Shown piece by piece: positions 14,544 to 23,150 of a stretch of DNA of 34,908 nucleotides; the first letter of the stretch is position 1; each line of letters begins with the position of its first letter. Both the position numbers and the translations under genes were made by a program. The stretch comes from Magnetococcales bacterium (GTDB taxonomy: Bacteria > Pseudomonadota > Magnetococcia > Magnetococcales > DC0425bin3): NCBI GenBank assembly GCA_015229045.1, contig JADGCJ010000022.1:1-34908 (forward strand), in the 5' to 3' direction. The notes under the pieces were generated by a model. It was not told where the DNA came from. It searched no databases and saw only the letters and a program-made list of their open reading frames with translations.

Positions 14544-15560
14544 GTGCCCGCACTCGACATCTTCGGCAACAATGCCTTTTCCATGGTGTCGTTGACCGAC
14601 GCCATCAACAAACTACCCTTTGTCCCCGGACGCATCGGCCAACTGGGGATTTTCTTTGAACAGGGGGTGGCCACCACCACCGTACTTATCGAAGAGAAGG
14701 AAGGATCCCTCAACCTGGTGGAAACCACCGCCCGTGGCGCACCCGCCATCCAAAACAACACCAACAAGCGCAAGGCCCGGTCGCTAACCGTGCCCCATGT
14801 TGCCCTGGAAGACACCATCCTGGCGGACGAAGTGCAGAATCTCCGTGCCTTTGGATCGGAAAACGCTCTGGAGGGTATTCAGACGGTAGTCAACAACCGC
14901 ATGACCGAGATGACCCGGAAGATCGACGCCACCCTGGAACACCTGCGCATCGGAGCCATCAAGGGGCAGATCCTGGATGCCGATGGGACCACGGTACTCT
15001 ACGATCTTTTTCAAGAGTTCAATGTCACCCAACAATCCGAGATCGACTTTGATCTGGACAATGCCAACCCGGTGGCTGGTGCCGTCAAGAAAAAATGCCA
15101 CGACATCCGCCGCAAGATCGAGGATGAACTGGGTGCCCAGCCTTATGATCACATCCACGCCATCTGCGGTGCCGATTTCTTCGACGACCTGATCAGCCAC
15201 CCGGAAATCACCGACGCCTACAACCGCTGGATGGACGGGTTGTTCTTGCGTCAGGGACAGGCGCGAGGCACCTTCGAGTACGCCGGGATCGTCTGGGAGG
15301 AGTATCGCGGCAAAGTGGGTTCGGTCGAATTCAATGATGCCGCCAAGGCGCACTTCTTTCCCGTCGGCGTACCCGGACTTTTCAAACAGTATAACGCCCC
15401 GGCGGATTTCGTCGAGACGGTCAACACCATTGGCCTGCCGCGCTACGCCAAGCAGGCGGTGGACCAGCAGTTTCAGCGTTGGGTGATGCTGCATGTGCAG
15501 TCCAACCCGCTGCCCATCTGCACCCGGCCACGGGTCTTGATCAAAGCCAAACGGACCTGA
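14544..15560 (+). CDS. Major capsid protein, lambda gpE family
   Basis: The 338-residue protein is a HK97-fold capsid of the gpE family (lambda E is 341 residues). Typical segments are FSMVSLTDAINKLPFVPGRI, LNLVETTARGAPA, RKARSLTVPHVALEDTILAD and ICGADFFDDLISHPEI. The C-terminal FVETVNTIGLPRYAKQ is also diagnostic. Translation starts at GTG 14544 after AAGGAG. Expected to be the most abundant virion protein. Confidence 0.95.
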   Translation: MPALDIFGNNAFSMVSLTDAINKLPFVPGRIGQLGIFFEQGVATTTVLIEEKEGSLNLVETTARGAPAIQNNTNKRKARSLTVPHVALEDTILADEVQNLRAFGSENALEGIQTVVNNRMTEMTRKIDATLEHLRIGAIKGQILDADGTTVLYDLFQEFNVTQQSEIDFDLDNANPVAGAVKKKCHDIRRKIEDELGAQPYDHIHAICGADFFDDLISHPEITDAYNRWMDGLFLRQGQARGTFEYAGIVWEEYRGKVGSVEFNDAAKAHFFPVGVPGLFKQYNAPADFVETVNTIGLPRYAKQAVDQQFQRWVMLHVQSNPLPICTRPRVLIKAKRT

Positions 15561-15562
15561 TC

Positions 15563-15868
15563 ATGAACCCTTTCCAGATGGCAGTGAATGCGACCTTTGA
15601 TGCCTTTGGCGTTACCGCCACCTTTACCCCCAACGGTGGGAATTCCGTTGCCATCACCGTCATCGCCAAACGTTCCGATGAGATCGTTGGCTTTGGCGAT
15701 ACCCGCATCCATGCCGGAACGGCCATCTTCGAGGTGCGGTCTTCGGAGGTGACCAACCCCCGTCCCGGTGACCGGCTTGCCGTGAACGGGGCGGATTATC
15801 TCGTCCAGGGCGAACCAGTGGCCGACCGTGACCGGCTGGTCTGGACCCTCGATACGCATCCGGCCTGA
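15563..15868 (+). CDS. Head-tail attachment protein, FII-like
   Basis: This 101-residue beta-rich protein lies where lambda has FII, directly after the capsid gene and two bases past its stop. Features that fit the small head-tail attachment fold are FQMAVNATFDAFGVTATF at the start, then TVIAKRSDEIVGFGDTRI and RPGDRLAVNGADYLVQGEP. No FI-like gene is present. It should join filled heads to tails. The assignment combines position with fold-like pattern. Confidence 0.65.
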   Translation: MNPFQMAVNATFDAFGVTATFTPNGGNSVAITVIAKRSDEIVGFGDTRIHAGTAIFEVRSSEVTNPRPGDRLAVNGADYLVQGEPVADRDRLVWTLDTHPA

Positions 15869-15872
15869 TCCC

Positions 15873-16520
15873 ATGCGCATCGCCGTCACCCTCATCGGTT
15901 CCATCCAGGAGGATCTGCGGCGGGAGCTGCACCAGCTTGAAACCGCCGTCACCCATGCCACCCGAGAGGCCGGGGAAGGTTTGAAACAGGAATTGCGCAC
16001 CCAGGTGATCGCCGCCGGTCTGGGTACCCGGGTGGCCCGGACTTGGCGCAGCCGCCATTATCCCAACAACAGGCACAACGCCGCCAGCATGGTTTGGACC
16101 CAGGCCCCGCAAATCATCCGGGCCTTCGACGAGGGGGTTTTGATCAAAAGCGACGAAGGTTTCTGGCTCGCGATCCCAACCCCTTCCGCGCCTAAACGCG
16201 GCACCGATGGCAAACGGATCAACCCGTCCAACTTTCCCGAACACCGGTATGGACCTTTGAGGTTCGTCTACCGGACCACAGGGCCGTCCCTGCTGGTGGT
16301 GGAGGGTGTTCGGGTCAGCACCCGCACCGGACGGGTGGGACGGCAGGCCAAGGGTGGAAGCCATACCAAAACGGGCCGCATCAAGTCCGGCATGACCACG
16401 GTGGTGATGTTTCTGTTGGTGCCTCAGGTCAAAATGCCCAGGCGGTTGGATGTCAAACGGGCCGCCAATCGATGGCAGGCTCGGCTGTCGGAGTTGATCG
16501 ACAATCAAATGGGACACTGA
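15873..16520 (+). CDS. DUF6441-type minor tail protein, Z-like
   Basis: The 215-residue protein occupies the lambda Z position. It has a helical N-terminus (EDLRRELHQLETAVTHATRE), then the RVARTWRSRHYPNN and APQIIRAFDEGVLIKSDEGF segments that I associate with DUF6441, and a late KRAANRWQARLSELI. Lambda Z (192 residues) acts late in tail completion. The start ATG 15873 is four bases after the FII-like stop and fits the usual N-terminus. Confidence 0.65.
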   Translation: MRIAVTLIGSIQEDLRRELHQLETAVTHATREAGEGLKQELRTQVIAAGLGTRVARTWRSRHYPNNRHNAASMVWTQAPQIIRAFDEGVLIKSDEGFWLAIPTPSAPKRGTDGKRINPSNFPEHRYGPLRFVYRTTGPSLLVVEGVRVSTRTGRVGRQAKGGSHTKTGRIKSGMTTVVMFLLVPQVKMPRRLDVKRAANRWQARLSELIDNQMGH

Positions 16521-16523
16521 TTC

Positions 16524-17342
16524 ATGCCCAGCAAATCCGAACAGATCCTCCAGGTGTTGAAGGCGGTCTTGGAGACTATCCCCGATGTGCGAGTGGAGCG
16601 CAACATGGCGGTCTCTACCAGGATCCCGGAAGCAGGCCTCATTATCCTGCGTGATGGTGATCCCGGAGAACCAGACCTCGCTTTGGGCGGTGTTGGTGGT
16701 GCCTATTACAGCCACCGGGTGGATATCGAGATGTATGTACAGAACGCTGATGCCGGATCACGGGATGTGGCGTTTGATGCCCTGATGGTTTCGGTCGGGG
16801 AAGTGCTGTCGGCCAACCCCACTCTGGGTGGACTCTCATTCGGCATGACCATCGGCCAACCCACGACCGAAGTGGAAGCGGTCGAGGGCGCTCCGGCCAT
16901 CAAAACCGGCATCTTCGAACCCGTCATCGAATACGAGACCAACGCCGTCTGGACCCATTGCGGACCCACGGGTCCCATTCAGGATCCACCTTCCTGCGGT
17001 GGTTCGGTGACTTTCGTCGCGGCGGAAAATCTGGAAGCCTTCAAGCTGGTCACCCTCGATCAGGATGCCCGGGTCGTTCTCGCTGACCAGAGTATTGGCG
17101 GTAACGTCCTTGGCATGACCCTCTCCAGCGCGGAGGGTGGCGAAGCGGTTCAGTTGCAGATCTTCGGACCGGTCACCAACGCCATCTGGAACTGGAACAG
17201 CGTCAACAGCCAGGTCTTTCTGGGTCTCACCGGCGAACCCACCCAAACGCCACCTACCTCCGGCTTCCTGGTGGTGGTGGGATCGGCCATCTCGGAGATG
17301 GAACTTTTCATCAACATCGAACCCGCCATCCAGCTTTTGTAG
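16524..17342 (+). CDS. Tail terminator (U-like) fused to a beta-rich virion domain
   Basis: The 272-residue protein is about twice the size of lambda U (131). Residues 1-145 (SEQILQVLKAVLETIPDVRV, a central YYSHRVDIEMYVQ strand pair) fit a tail-terminator or tail-completion fold. Residues about 160-272 are separate: FVAAENLEAFKLVTLDQD, NVLGMTLSSAEGGEAVQLQI and ELFINIEPAIQLL. This pattern recurs in phage fibre and capsid-decoration modules (add-on beta domains). The fusion would place that domain at the head-tail interface. It follows the Z-like gene by three bases. The U role is inferred from position and fold pattern. Confidence 0.6.
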   Translation: MPSKSEQILQVLKAVLETIPDVRVERNMAVSTRIPEAGLIILRDGDPGEPDLALGGVGGAYYSHRVDIEMYVQNADAGSRDVAFDALMVSVGEVLSANPTLGGLSFGMTIGQPTTEVEAVEGAPAIKTGIFEPVIEYETNAVWTHCGPTGPIQDPPSCGGSVTFVAAENLEAFKLVTLDQDARVVLADQSIGGNVLGMTLSSAEGGEAVQLQIFGPVTNAIWNWNSVNSQVFLGLTGEPTQTPPTSGFLVVVGSAISEMELFINIEPAIQLL

Positions 17343-17351
17343 GAAACCATC

Positions 17352-17609
17352 ATGACCACCCAGAAATTCATCAGGCTGAACGGTCAGACCGGTCGGCCCG
17401 AGGAGGCGTTTGCCATCGACCGTTCCAACGGTCCCGAAGATGCCGGAAGCATTGTGGCGTTGAACCACCGGGGGAAACTCTCCTGGACCATGCTTCCCAC
17501 CGGTTTCGGCTGCTGCCTGCATTTTTGCAAAAATATTTGTCCTCACCGGGACAGATGTTCCCAGCGTGATCAGTTCGAGTTGGAAATCGCCGAACTTCAG
17601 GCATTTTGA
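17352..17609 (+). CDS. Truncated paralogue of the next virion protein
   Basis: The first 53 residues align with the following gene: QKFIRLNGQTGRPEEAF against RKYLKVDTTDGRTKEEAA, then SNGPEDAGSIVALNHRGKLS against SNGPADEGRIPALDSGGKLD, and both have TMxPTG. After FG (about 53) the similarity ends. The remaining 32 residues, with five cysteines (CCLHFCKNICPHRDRC), have no counterpart in the full-length gene. The cysteine-rich tail may be a frame-shifted remnant or new sequence. It has a plausible start 9 bases after the U-like stop. Probably a decaying duplicate. Confidence 0.5.
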   Translation: MTTQKFIRLNGQTGRPEEAFAIDRSNGPEDAGSIVALNHRGKLSWTMLPTGFGCCLHFCKNICPHRDRCSQRDQFELEIAELQAF

Positions 17610-17642
17610 TCTGTTTTTCAACCATCATGAGGAGTTTCGAAC

Positions 17643-18164
17643 ATGGCAGTGCGCAAATATCTCAAGGTTGACACCACCGATGGCCGCACCAAGGAGGAGG
17701 CCGCCGTCAACATTTCCAATGGACCTGCGGATGAAGGGAGGATTCCGGCGCTGGATTCCGGGGGTAAACTGGATCTGACCATGATGCCCACCGGCATCGG
17801 ACCGGACCTGAAAAGCCTTCCCGTCGGTGTGGACGTGACCGCCGGGAATTTCGTTGCGGTCTACGACGATCTCGGAACCCTCAAGGTCAAACCGGCCAAG
17901 GCCGACAACTCTGCCACCCAGGCGGATGGCTTCGTCAAGGAGACCGTCGCCGCCGGAAACCCGGTCAACGTCTACTTCGAAGGGGTCAACGATCAGGTTT
18001 CCGGACACACCCCCGGCACGAGGGTCTTCCTGAGCGCTGCCACCGCCGGGGCCGCCACCGCCACCCCGCCCACCGGTTCCGGTCATGTGGTCCAGTACCT
18101 GGGAAAGGCGGTGAGTGCTACCGAGATCGCCTATGAGGCCACCGACGGCATCACCCTGGCTTGA
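17643..18164 (+). CDS. Virion fibre/decoration-like structural protein
   Basis: The 173-residue protein has a short N-terminal module (about 1-55, shared with the truncated copy before it) that contains SNGPADEGRIPALDSGGKLD. This is a connector pattern often found at the base of phage fibre proteins. The rest (about 60-173) is a beta-rich repeat-like region (VDVTAGNFVAVYDDLGTLKV, GFVKETVAAGNPVNVYFEG, SGHTPGTRVFLSAATAG) like head-fibre or DUF2190-type decoration domains. It has GAGGAG upstream of ATG 17643. Location between U- and V-like genes is where several lambdoid phages insert decoration genes. The exact virion location is unknown. Confidence 0.6.
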   Translation: MAVRKYLKVDTTDGRTKEEAAVNISNGPADEGRIPALDSGGKLDLTMMPTGIGPDLKSLPVGVDVTAGNFVAVYDDLGTLKVKPAKADNSATQADGFVKETVAAGNPVNVYFEGVNDQVSGHTPGTRVFLSAATAGAATATPPTGSGHVVQYLGKAVSATEIAYEATDGITLA

Positions 18165-18172
18165 TTCTTTGT

Positions 18173-18197
18173 CCCCGGTCTCTTCGCGGGGCCGGGG
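18173..18197 (+). terminator. Hairpin before the tail-tube gene
   Basis: CCCCGG (18173-18178) pairs with CCGGGG (18192-18197) around a 13-base loop in the 59-base gap. It is followed by ATTTCATCTT, which has no strong T-run. It could attenuate transcription or protect the downstream mRNA of an abundant tail protein. Confidence 0.4.
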
Positions 18198-18223
18198 ATT
18201 TCATCTTCCTGGAGACATGAACC

Positions 18224-19174
18224 ATGGCCCGAGCCTACGGCGCGAACGCAACCTTGTTGCTCAAGCGCGAAACCACCTACGGCGTCCAGCCCGCTGGCAA
18301 TTTTGTCAAGATGCCCTTCAACAAATGCTCGCTGGGGAGTGAACAGGGACTGATCGACGATCCAGTCCTGGGTCAGGGCCGTGATCCCCTGGCCCCCTTG
18401 CGCGATGTCATCAACGATGCGGGCGAGATCGTCATCCCGGTGGATCCGCGTTATCTGGGGATCTGGCTCACCGGCATCTTCGGCGATCCCATCACCACCG
18501 GCACCGGACCCTACACCCATGCGTTCGGATCCGGAGCGGCGGATATTCCCAGCTATTGTATCGAAGTGGGATTCTCCCAGGTCCCGGCGTTTTTCATGCA
18601 CAAAGGGGTCAAGTTCGATTCCATCGCCCTGGAGTTTCAACGCTCCGGTGCGGCGGCGGCCACTGTACACGCCATTGCCCAGGGGGAAACGCGCAACAGT
18701 TCCTCCCAGGGAGGCACACCCACGGCACTCACCTTCAACCGCATCAGCCAGTTCCAGGGATCCATCAAAAAAGGCGGATCGCTTCTGGCCAACCTCACAG
18801 CCGGGTCCATCACCTATTCCAATAATCTGGAGAAGATCGAAGCGATCCGGGACGACGGACTCATCGATGGTGCGGATCCCACCATTGCCTCTTTGACCGG
18901 CAAGATCGATGTCCGCTTTGCCGACACCACTCTGATCGACGCTGCTACCGATGGTACCCCGGTGGACCTGGCCTTTGCCTACACCATCGATTCCGGCAAC
19001 AAGGTCACCTTTACCGCTCATGAGGTCTACCTGCCCAAGCCCAAGCTGGCTGTCGAAGGGCCTGGAGGGGTGCAGGCCAGCTTTGATTTCCAGGGGGCCA
19101 GAAGCACCGCAGCCGGTCGGATGCTCACCGTCACCCTGATCAACGATCTCAATGGAACGGAGTATGATGGATGA
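18224..19174 (+). CDS. Major tail tube protein, V-like
   Basis: The 316-residue protein fits tail tube proteins: GANATLLLKRETTYGVQPAG at the start, GEIVIPVDPRYLGIWLTGI near 70-88, TGPYTHAFGSG, and YCIEVGFSQVPAFFMHKGVK leading to FDSIALEFQRSG. It would polymerise into hexameric rings forming the tube of a long non-contractile tail. The start at 18224 has GGAG 9 bases upstream. The stop overlaps the chaperone start (ATGA). Confidence 0.88.
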   Translation: MARAYGANATLLLKRETTYGVQPAGNFVKMPFNKCSLGSEQGLIDDPVLGQGRDPLAPLRDVINDAGEIVIPVDPRYLGIWLTGIFGDPITTGTGPYTHAFGSGAADIPSYCIEVGFSQVPAFFMHKGVKFDSIALEFQRSGAAAATVHAIAQGETRNSSSQGGTPTALTFNRISQFQGSIKKGGSLLANLTAGSITYSNNLEKIEAIRDDGLIDGADPTIASLTGKIDVRFADTTLIDAATDGTPVDLAFAYTIDSGNKVTFTAHEVYLPKPKLAVEGPGGVQASFDFQGARSTAAGRMLTVTLINDLNGTEYDG

Positions 19175-19692
19175 TCAGCCTTAAATCCTGCAAGGAACCC
19201 TACGGGATCGACCTGCCCTACGAGGTGACCGTCACCGTGCGTCCCCTGACATCCATGGGGATGATGACGGCTCAGACCGCCGCCAGAAAGCAGCTCGCCA
19301 CCCTGGAGAAGGAATTTCATGAACGAAAAGACGCCGGGATCATGCCGGACACCCGTTTGCCGGATCTGGAAAACGACGCCGTTCGGGATGGATTCTACCA
19401 GTCTTTGCTCATCAAGGAATTGGCTTTCCGGCATATCCTCTCCTGGACTGGGGTCGTCGGTCCGGATGGCCGTGGCGATGCCACCATCAACCGGGAGAAC
19501 ATCGCCGCCTTGATGGACCTTTATCCCATCGGTGAACGATTCTTCGAAGCCTTCACCTTGAAACAGGTACTCTTGAACGCCGCAAAAAACGGCTTCGGGC
19601 TCTTTGCCGATGGCATTTCCAGCCCGGCGGAGGGCCGGAATATTGCGCAAGCTGCCACGAACATGACCTCCCATGCGCCCGGGGAGAGGTAG
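19171..19692 (+). CDS. Tail assembly chaperone, G-like
   Basis: The 173-residue protein sits between tube and tape-measure genes, as lambda G does. It has an N-terminal beta strand set (YEVTVTVRPLTSMGMMTAQT) followed by helices. At 19584-19590 it contains A AAA AAC in the zero frame (GCA AAA AAC), a classic -1 slippery heptamer. Beyond it the -1 frame is open to 19946. Ribosomes that do not slip make this product. It starts inside the tube-gene stop. Confidence 0.8.
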   Translation: MISLKSCKEPYGIDLPYEVTVTVRPLTSMGMMTAQTAARKQLATLEKEFHERKDAGIMPDTRLPDLENDAVRDGFYQSLLIKELAFRHILSWTGVVGPDGRGDATINRENIAALMDLYPIGERFFEAFTLKQVLLNAAKNGFGLFADGISSPAEGRNIAQAATNMTSHAPGER

Positions 19693-19946
19693 GTCCCTGC
19701 GGGGATCGGTGTCCCTATCACGAACATGAACTCCAAAGTGAGGAAGAGTGGATGGCCTGGGAGATGATTCTTTCCTGCCAGAACCAGCTCCGCATCGCCC
19801 CTTCCGGTCATATCCTGGGCATCGACATGAACGTGGCCCTCAGGATGGCCGAGGTTCGAGGTTGGGATCTGGAAATCCTTTTGGAGCTGTTGCCTGTTGC
19901 TGAAACCGGAATGATCGAAGCGTTGAGCCGGAACGAGGACCGTTGA
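19171..19946 (+). CDS. Tail assembly chaperone GT, predicted -1 frameshift product
   Basis: Slipping at 19584-19590 joins the first 140 codons of the G-like gene to 118 codons of the -1 frame (19590-19943, stop 19944-19946), giving 258 residues. The T part carries a cysteine/histidine cluster (YCASCHEHDLPC, then VGPCGDRCPYH), then EEEWMAWEMILSCQNQL and a helical end. A start-codon-only view would see just a 64-residue frame from ATG 19752, which has no good ribosome site. In lambda, G and GT act as tape-measure chaperones in a fixed ratio. The frameshift is a prediction from heptamer, frame openness and gene order. Confidence 0.75.
19584..19590 (+). promoter_or_regulatory. A-AAA-AAC ribosomal slippery site
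   Basis: The heptamer AAAAAAC is phased X XXY YYZ in the G-like frame (GCA AAA AAC), ideal for tandem -1 slippage, so both tRNAs can re-pair after the shift. It lies 102 bases before the zero-frame stop. A GC-rich stretch follows within 10-50 bases and could supply a stimulatory structure. Confidence 0.75.
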
Positions 19947-19947
19947 G

Positions 19948-22779
19948 ATGTCCACCACCCGTCGCACCTACTCCGTCCGCCTGACCGCCGAAGGGGGGCG
20001 TCAGGTGGTGGCGGAATTGAACGAAGTTGGTCGCACCGGGGAACATGCCCTGGGCCGGGTCGAACGGTCCTCCCGCGACGCCTCCAGTGGAGTGGAGGAT
20101 CTTTCGGGCCGGGCGCGTGGTCTTTCCTCGGCCATCGCCACCTGGAACCGGGTGCTGGGGGTGATCTCCGCCACCACCGTCGCGACCGCCGGTCTGCAAC
20201 AGGCGGTATTGGCTTACGCCGCTTTCGAGGAGGGGTTGATCGGCGTCGGCAAAACCGCCGATCTTTCCGGCATGCGTCTCGAAAAATTTGGAACCCGCAT
20301 CGAAACGTTGTCCCAACGCCTGCCGGTCCCTGCCGAGGAGCTGCTTGCCATCGCCCAGGCGGCGGGGCAACTGGGGATCAAAGGCGAGGAAAACATCCTG
20401 CGGTTTACCGAAACCGTGGCCCGGCTCGGTTCCGCCTCCAATTTGTCTGGCGAGGCTGCCGCCACTGCGCTCGCACGTCTCCTGAACGTCACCGGCGAGT
20501 CTGCGGCCTCGGTGGATATCCTGGGTTCGGTGATTGTCGCCCTGGGCAACAATTTCGCCGCCACCGAGGTGGAAATCGCCCACATCGCCAATGAGGTGGC
20601 CCGGGCTTCCTCGGTGTTCGGAATCTCGTCGGCGGAGGCTTCCGCGTTTGCCGCCGCCATGGCCGCCCTGGGCATCCAGGCGGAACTGGGAGGATCCAGC
20701 GTCGGCAAGGCACTGCGGGCCATGGACGAGACCCTCCGCTCCGGCGGGGAGAACCTGGCGGCCATGGAACGCCTGACCGGCCAGACCGGGGAACAACTGA
20801 AAAAAATATTCGCAACGGACGCCGCAGCGGCGTTGCAACTTTTTCTTCAGGGGTTGGGCCGGGTGATCGCCGCTGGCGGTGATGCCACGGCGGTACTGGA
20901 TCGCTTCGGCCTTTCGGGCGAAGAGATCCTCAAAACCTTGCCGGTCATGGCGCAACGTCACGAAGAGGTGGCCCGGGCACTCGCCCTCGCCAACCGGGAA
21001 ACCGGCAACGCCCGTGCCCTGATCGAAGAATCGGAAAAAGCCTTCCAAAGTTTCAACGCCGAGATGGTGCTGTTGAAGAATACGCTATCATCGGTGGCCC
21101 GTGCCATCGGTGCCGAACTGGCCCCGGTGCTGGAAATCCTGAGTCGCGGCCTGCGCCGGGTGTTTGCGACCGACTCCGAGGAGGAACGCTTTCAAAAGTT
21201 GTACGGCGAACGCCTGAACCTGTTGCAAAAGATTCAACGCGCCGAGGAACACCTGGGACGCATGGGATCCTTCATGGCTTCGGGACAGTCCATCTCCTCG
21301 TCGCTCATCCCCCTGCGTTCCCGCCTGACCGAGGTCGATGCCGAGTTGCGGCGGTTGCAGGGGGCCAATATCGAGGCCCAACGCGCCCGAACCGAGGTAC
21401 TGGCGGGTGCGACCAAAACACCGCCGCCCTCCGCCGGGGCTTCCGGTGGCCCGGTCGCCGACCCGGCAACGGGAATCGCCGCCGTCCGCAAGGATCGTCT
21501 GCTTGCCATCGAGCAAAGTTTGCAGAAGGAACTGTTCGACACCACCCACCAGGGGGCGGAACGAATCCTCGCCGAACATCAGCGCCTGACCGCCGAACTG
21601 GAAAAACTCAAGACCCCGGACAATGCCGAAAGGGTTGCCGTGGCGGAACGCCAGGCGATCGCCGTGCGCGATGCCAGGCTCGGACAACTGGCGGTTCGAG
21701 AAGCGGAGGTCACCCGGCAACGCTTTGAGGCCAACCAGCGCATCATCGAGGATCTGGGGTTGGAGCGGGATGCGCTTCAACTGACCGACCGGGAACGATT
21801 CGTCTCCCAGGCGGTGCGCCGTCTGAGTGCCGAGGCCACCTCCGGAGAACGCCTGGAGGTGGAACGTCTGGCCGGGGCATTATTCGACGAGCGGCAGGCC
21901 CTGGAACACCAACGCACAGCCGAGGAGGAACGGCAGCGGCTCATGGAACGGGGCCGGCAATTGACCGAGTCGCTGCGCACCGCCGGGGAGCGCCATGCCG
22001 ATGAGGTGCGGGAGTTGAACGAGCTTCTCCGCCAGGGGGCCATCGACCAGGAAACCTACACCCGCGCCATGGAACAGGCCCACGACCGCATGCTTGCCTC
22101 CAGCCGGGAATGGTCCGCCGGGGTACAACGGGCACTCAAAGCCTATGCCGACGAGGCCACCAACTCCGGACGCAACTGGGAAATTGCCACCACCAACGCC
22201 TTTCGCGGCATGGAGGAGGCTCTGGTTGCCTTCATCTCCACCGGCAAGGCCGACTGGAAAAGCCTGATCGATTCCATCCTGGCCGATCTGGCCCGCATCA
22301 CCGTGCGCGAGACCATCACCGGTCCTTTGGCTCAAGCCCTGGGAATGGGTGATAGTCCTTCCCGAGGTGGTGGGTCCGGGTTTGGTGATGTCATCGGCAG
22401 CCTGGGTTCTCTTGTTTCCTCGATTTTTCACCAGGGGGGCATCGTTGGCGAAGCGGCTCCATCCCGGAGGGTTCCGGCGGCTTTGTTTGCCGAGGCCCCA
22501 CGCATGCACCAGGGAGGATGGATCGGTTCCGACGAGGTGCCCGTCATCGCCAGACGCGGCGAACGGATCTTGAACCCCCAGGAAACCCGCGCCTATGAGA
22601 CGGAGCAAACGGGTTCCTCCATGGCCGAACGTCCCATCGAAATCCAGATCGTCAATGTCACCAACCCCGATCAGGTCAAGGGGTTGGTGGAAAACACCAT
22701 CGCCGAGCGCAAGGATGTCATCGTCAACATGGTCTTGAACGCCCTGGATGAACGCGATCTGGTGGTCCGGAGAATTTGA
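19948..22779 (+). CDS. Tail tape measure protein, H-like
   Basis: The 943-residue protein begins one base after the GT stop. Its N-terminal part (about 70-350) has the TP901/lambda tape-measure core: YAAFEEGLIGVGKTADLSG, ELLAIAQAAGQLGIKGEENI, EVEIAHIANEVARASSVFG. A long heptad-rich region follows (about 400-720). The C-terminus has ADWKSLIDSILADLARI and ITGPLAQALGMG, as in the lambda H C-terminal domain, then glycine-rich linkers. It sets tail length. At about 1.5 angstrom per residue, a lambda-class tail of about 140 nm is predicted, by analogy only. Confidence 0.92.
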   Translation: MSTTRRTYSVRLTAEGGRQVVAELNEVGRTGEHALGRVERSSRDASSGVEDLSGRARGLSSAIATWNRVLGVISATTVATAGLQQAVLAYAAFEEGLIGVGKTADLSGMRLEKFGTRIETLSQRLPVPAEELLAIAQAAGQLGIKGEENILRFTETVARLGSASNLSGEAAATALARLLNVTGESAASVDILGSVIVALGNNFAATEVEIAHIANEVARASSVFGISSAEASAFAAAMAALGIQAELGGSSVGKALRAMDETLRSGGENLAAMERLTGQTGEQLKKIFATDAAAALQLFLQGLGRVIAAGGDATAVLDRFGLSGEEILKTLPVMAQRHEEVARALALANRETGNARALIEESEKAFQSFNAEMVLLKNTLSSVARAIGAELAPVLEILSRGLRRVFATDSEEERFQKLYGERLNLLQKIQRAEEHLGRMGSFMASGQSISSSLIPLRSRLTEVDAELRRLQGANIEAQRARTEVLAGATKTPPPSAGASGGPVADPATGIAAVRKDRLLAIEQSLQKELFDTTHQGAERILAEHQRLTAELEKLKTPDNAERVAVAERQAIAVRDARLGQLAVREAEVTRQRFEANQRIIEDLGLERDALQLTDRERFVSQAVRRLSAEATSGERLEVERLAGALFDERQALEHQRTAEEERQRLMERGRQLTESLRTAGERHADEVRELNELLRQGAIDQETYTRAMEQAHDRMLASSREWSAGVQRALKAYADEATNSGRNWEIATTNAFRGMEEALVAFISTGKADWKSLIDSILADLARITVRETITGPLAQALGMGDSPSRGGGSGFGDVIGSLGSLVSSIFHQGGIVGEAAPSRRVPAALFAEAPRMHQGGWIGSDEVPVIARRGERILNPQETRAYETEQTGSSMAERPIEIQIVNVTNPDQVKGLVENTIAERKDVIVNMVLNALDERDLVVRRI

Positions 22780-22781
22780 TC

Positions 22782-23150
22782 ATGCCCTGGTTTGCCTCCA
22801 ATCTGCCCGATTTTCCGGCGATTTTTTTTGTAAGTTTTCAGGAATCCCGTTCCGATCCCACCCGGATCACCGAGTTTTCCGGCGAGCATGAACAACGGAT
22901 CTCTTATGCCGGTCCCTTGCGGCGGCACTTCGAGATCAAGACGGCCCTCATCAAAGCAGCAGATGTGGATGCGTTCGACGCCTTCTGGTCGGGTCGGGAG
23001 GGTCAAAATCTGCCCTTCAAATTGACCTGGCGGGGCATCCTCTATTACGTGCGTTTCGACGGCCTCTTCACCATCTCCTGGCGGCCACCGAAGCTGGCAA
23101 GCATCGGCTTTGCCGTCAAGGAGATGCATCCCTCGGAGATCATCCAGTGA
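22782..23150 (+). CDS. Minor tail protein, M-like position
   Basis: The 122-residue protein follows the tape-measure gene as lambda M does. It has QESRSDPTRITEFSGEHEQR near the start and a pattern of beta strands around FDAFWSGREGQNLPFKLTWR and GILYYVRFDGLFTISW, typical of small distal-tail-type minor tail proteins. ATG 22782 is preferred over TTG 22776, with CGGAGA upstream. It would help assemble the tail tip. The specific family is not certain. Confidence 0.6.
   Translation: MPWFASNLPDFPAIFFVSFQESRSDPTRITEFSGEHEQRISYAGPLRRHFEIKTALIKAADVDAFDAFWSGREGQNLPFKLTWRGILYYVRFDGLFTISWRPPKLASIGFAVKEMHPSEIIQ

Noticed and set aside
13168..14553. A 461-codon reverse-strand frame opposite the protease and decoration genes
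   Set aside because: The forward genes are secure by motif. The reverse translation is glycine- and valine-rich with no motif.
19752..19946. Independent 64-residue gene from ATG 19752
   Set aside because: The same frame is open well upstream to the slippery heptamer with protein-like Cys/His sequence, and no ribosome site precedes the ATG; better read as the end of a GT frameshift product.
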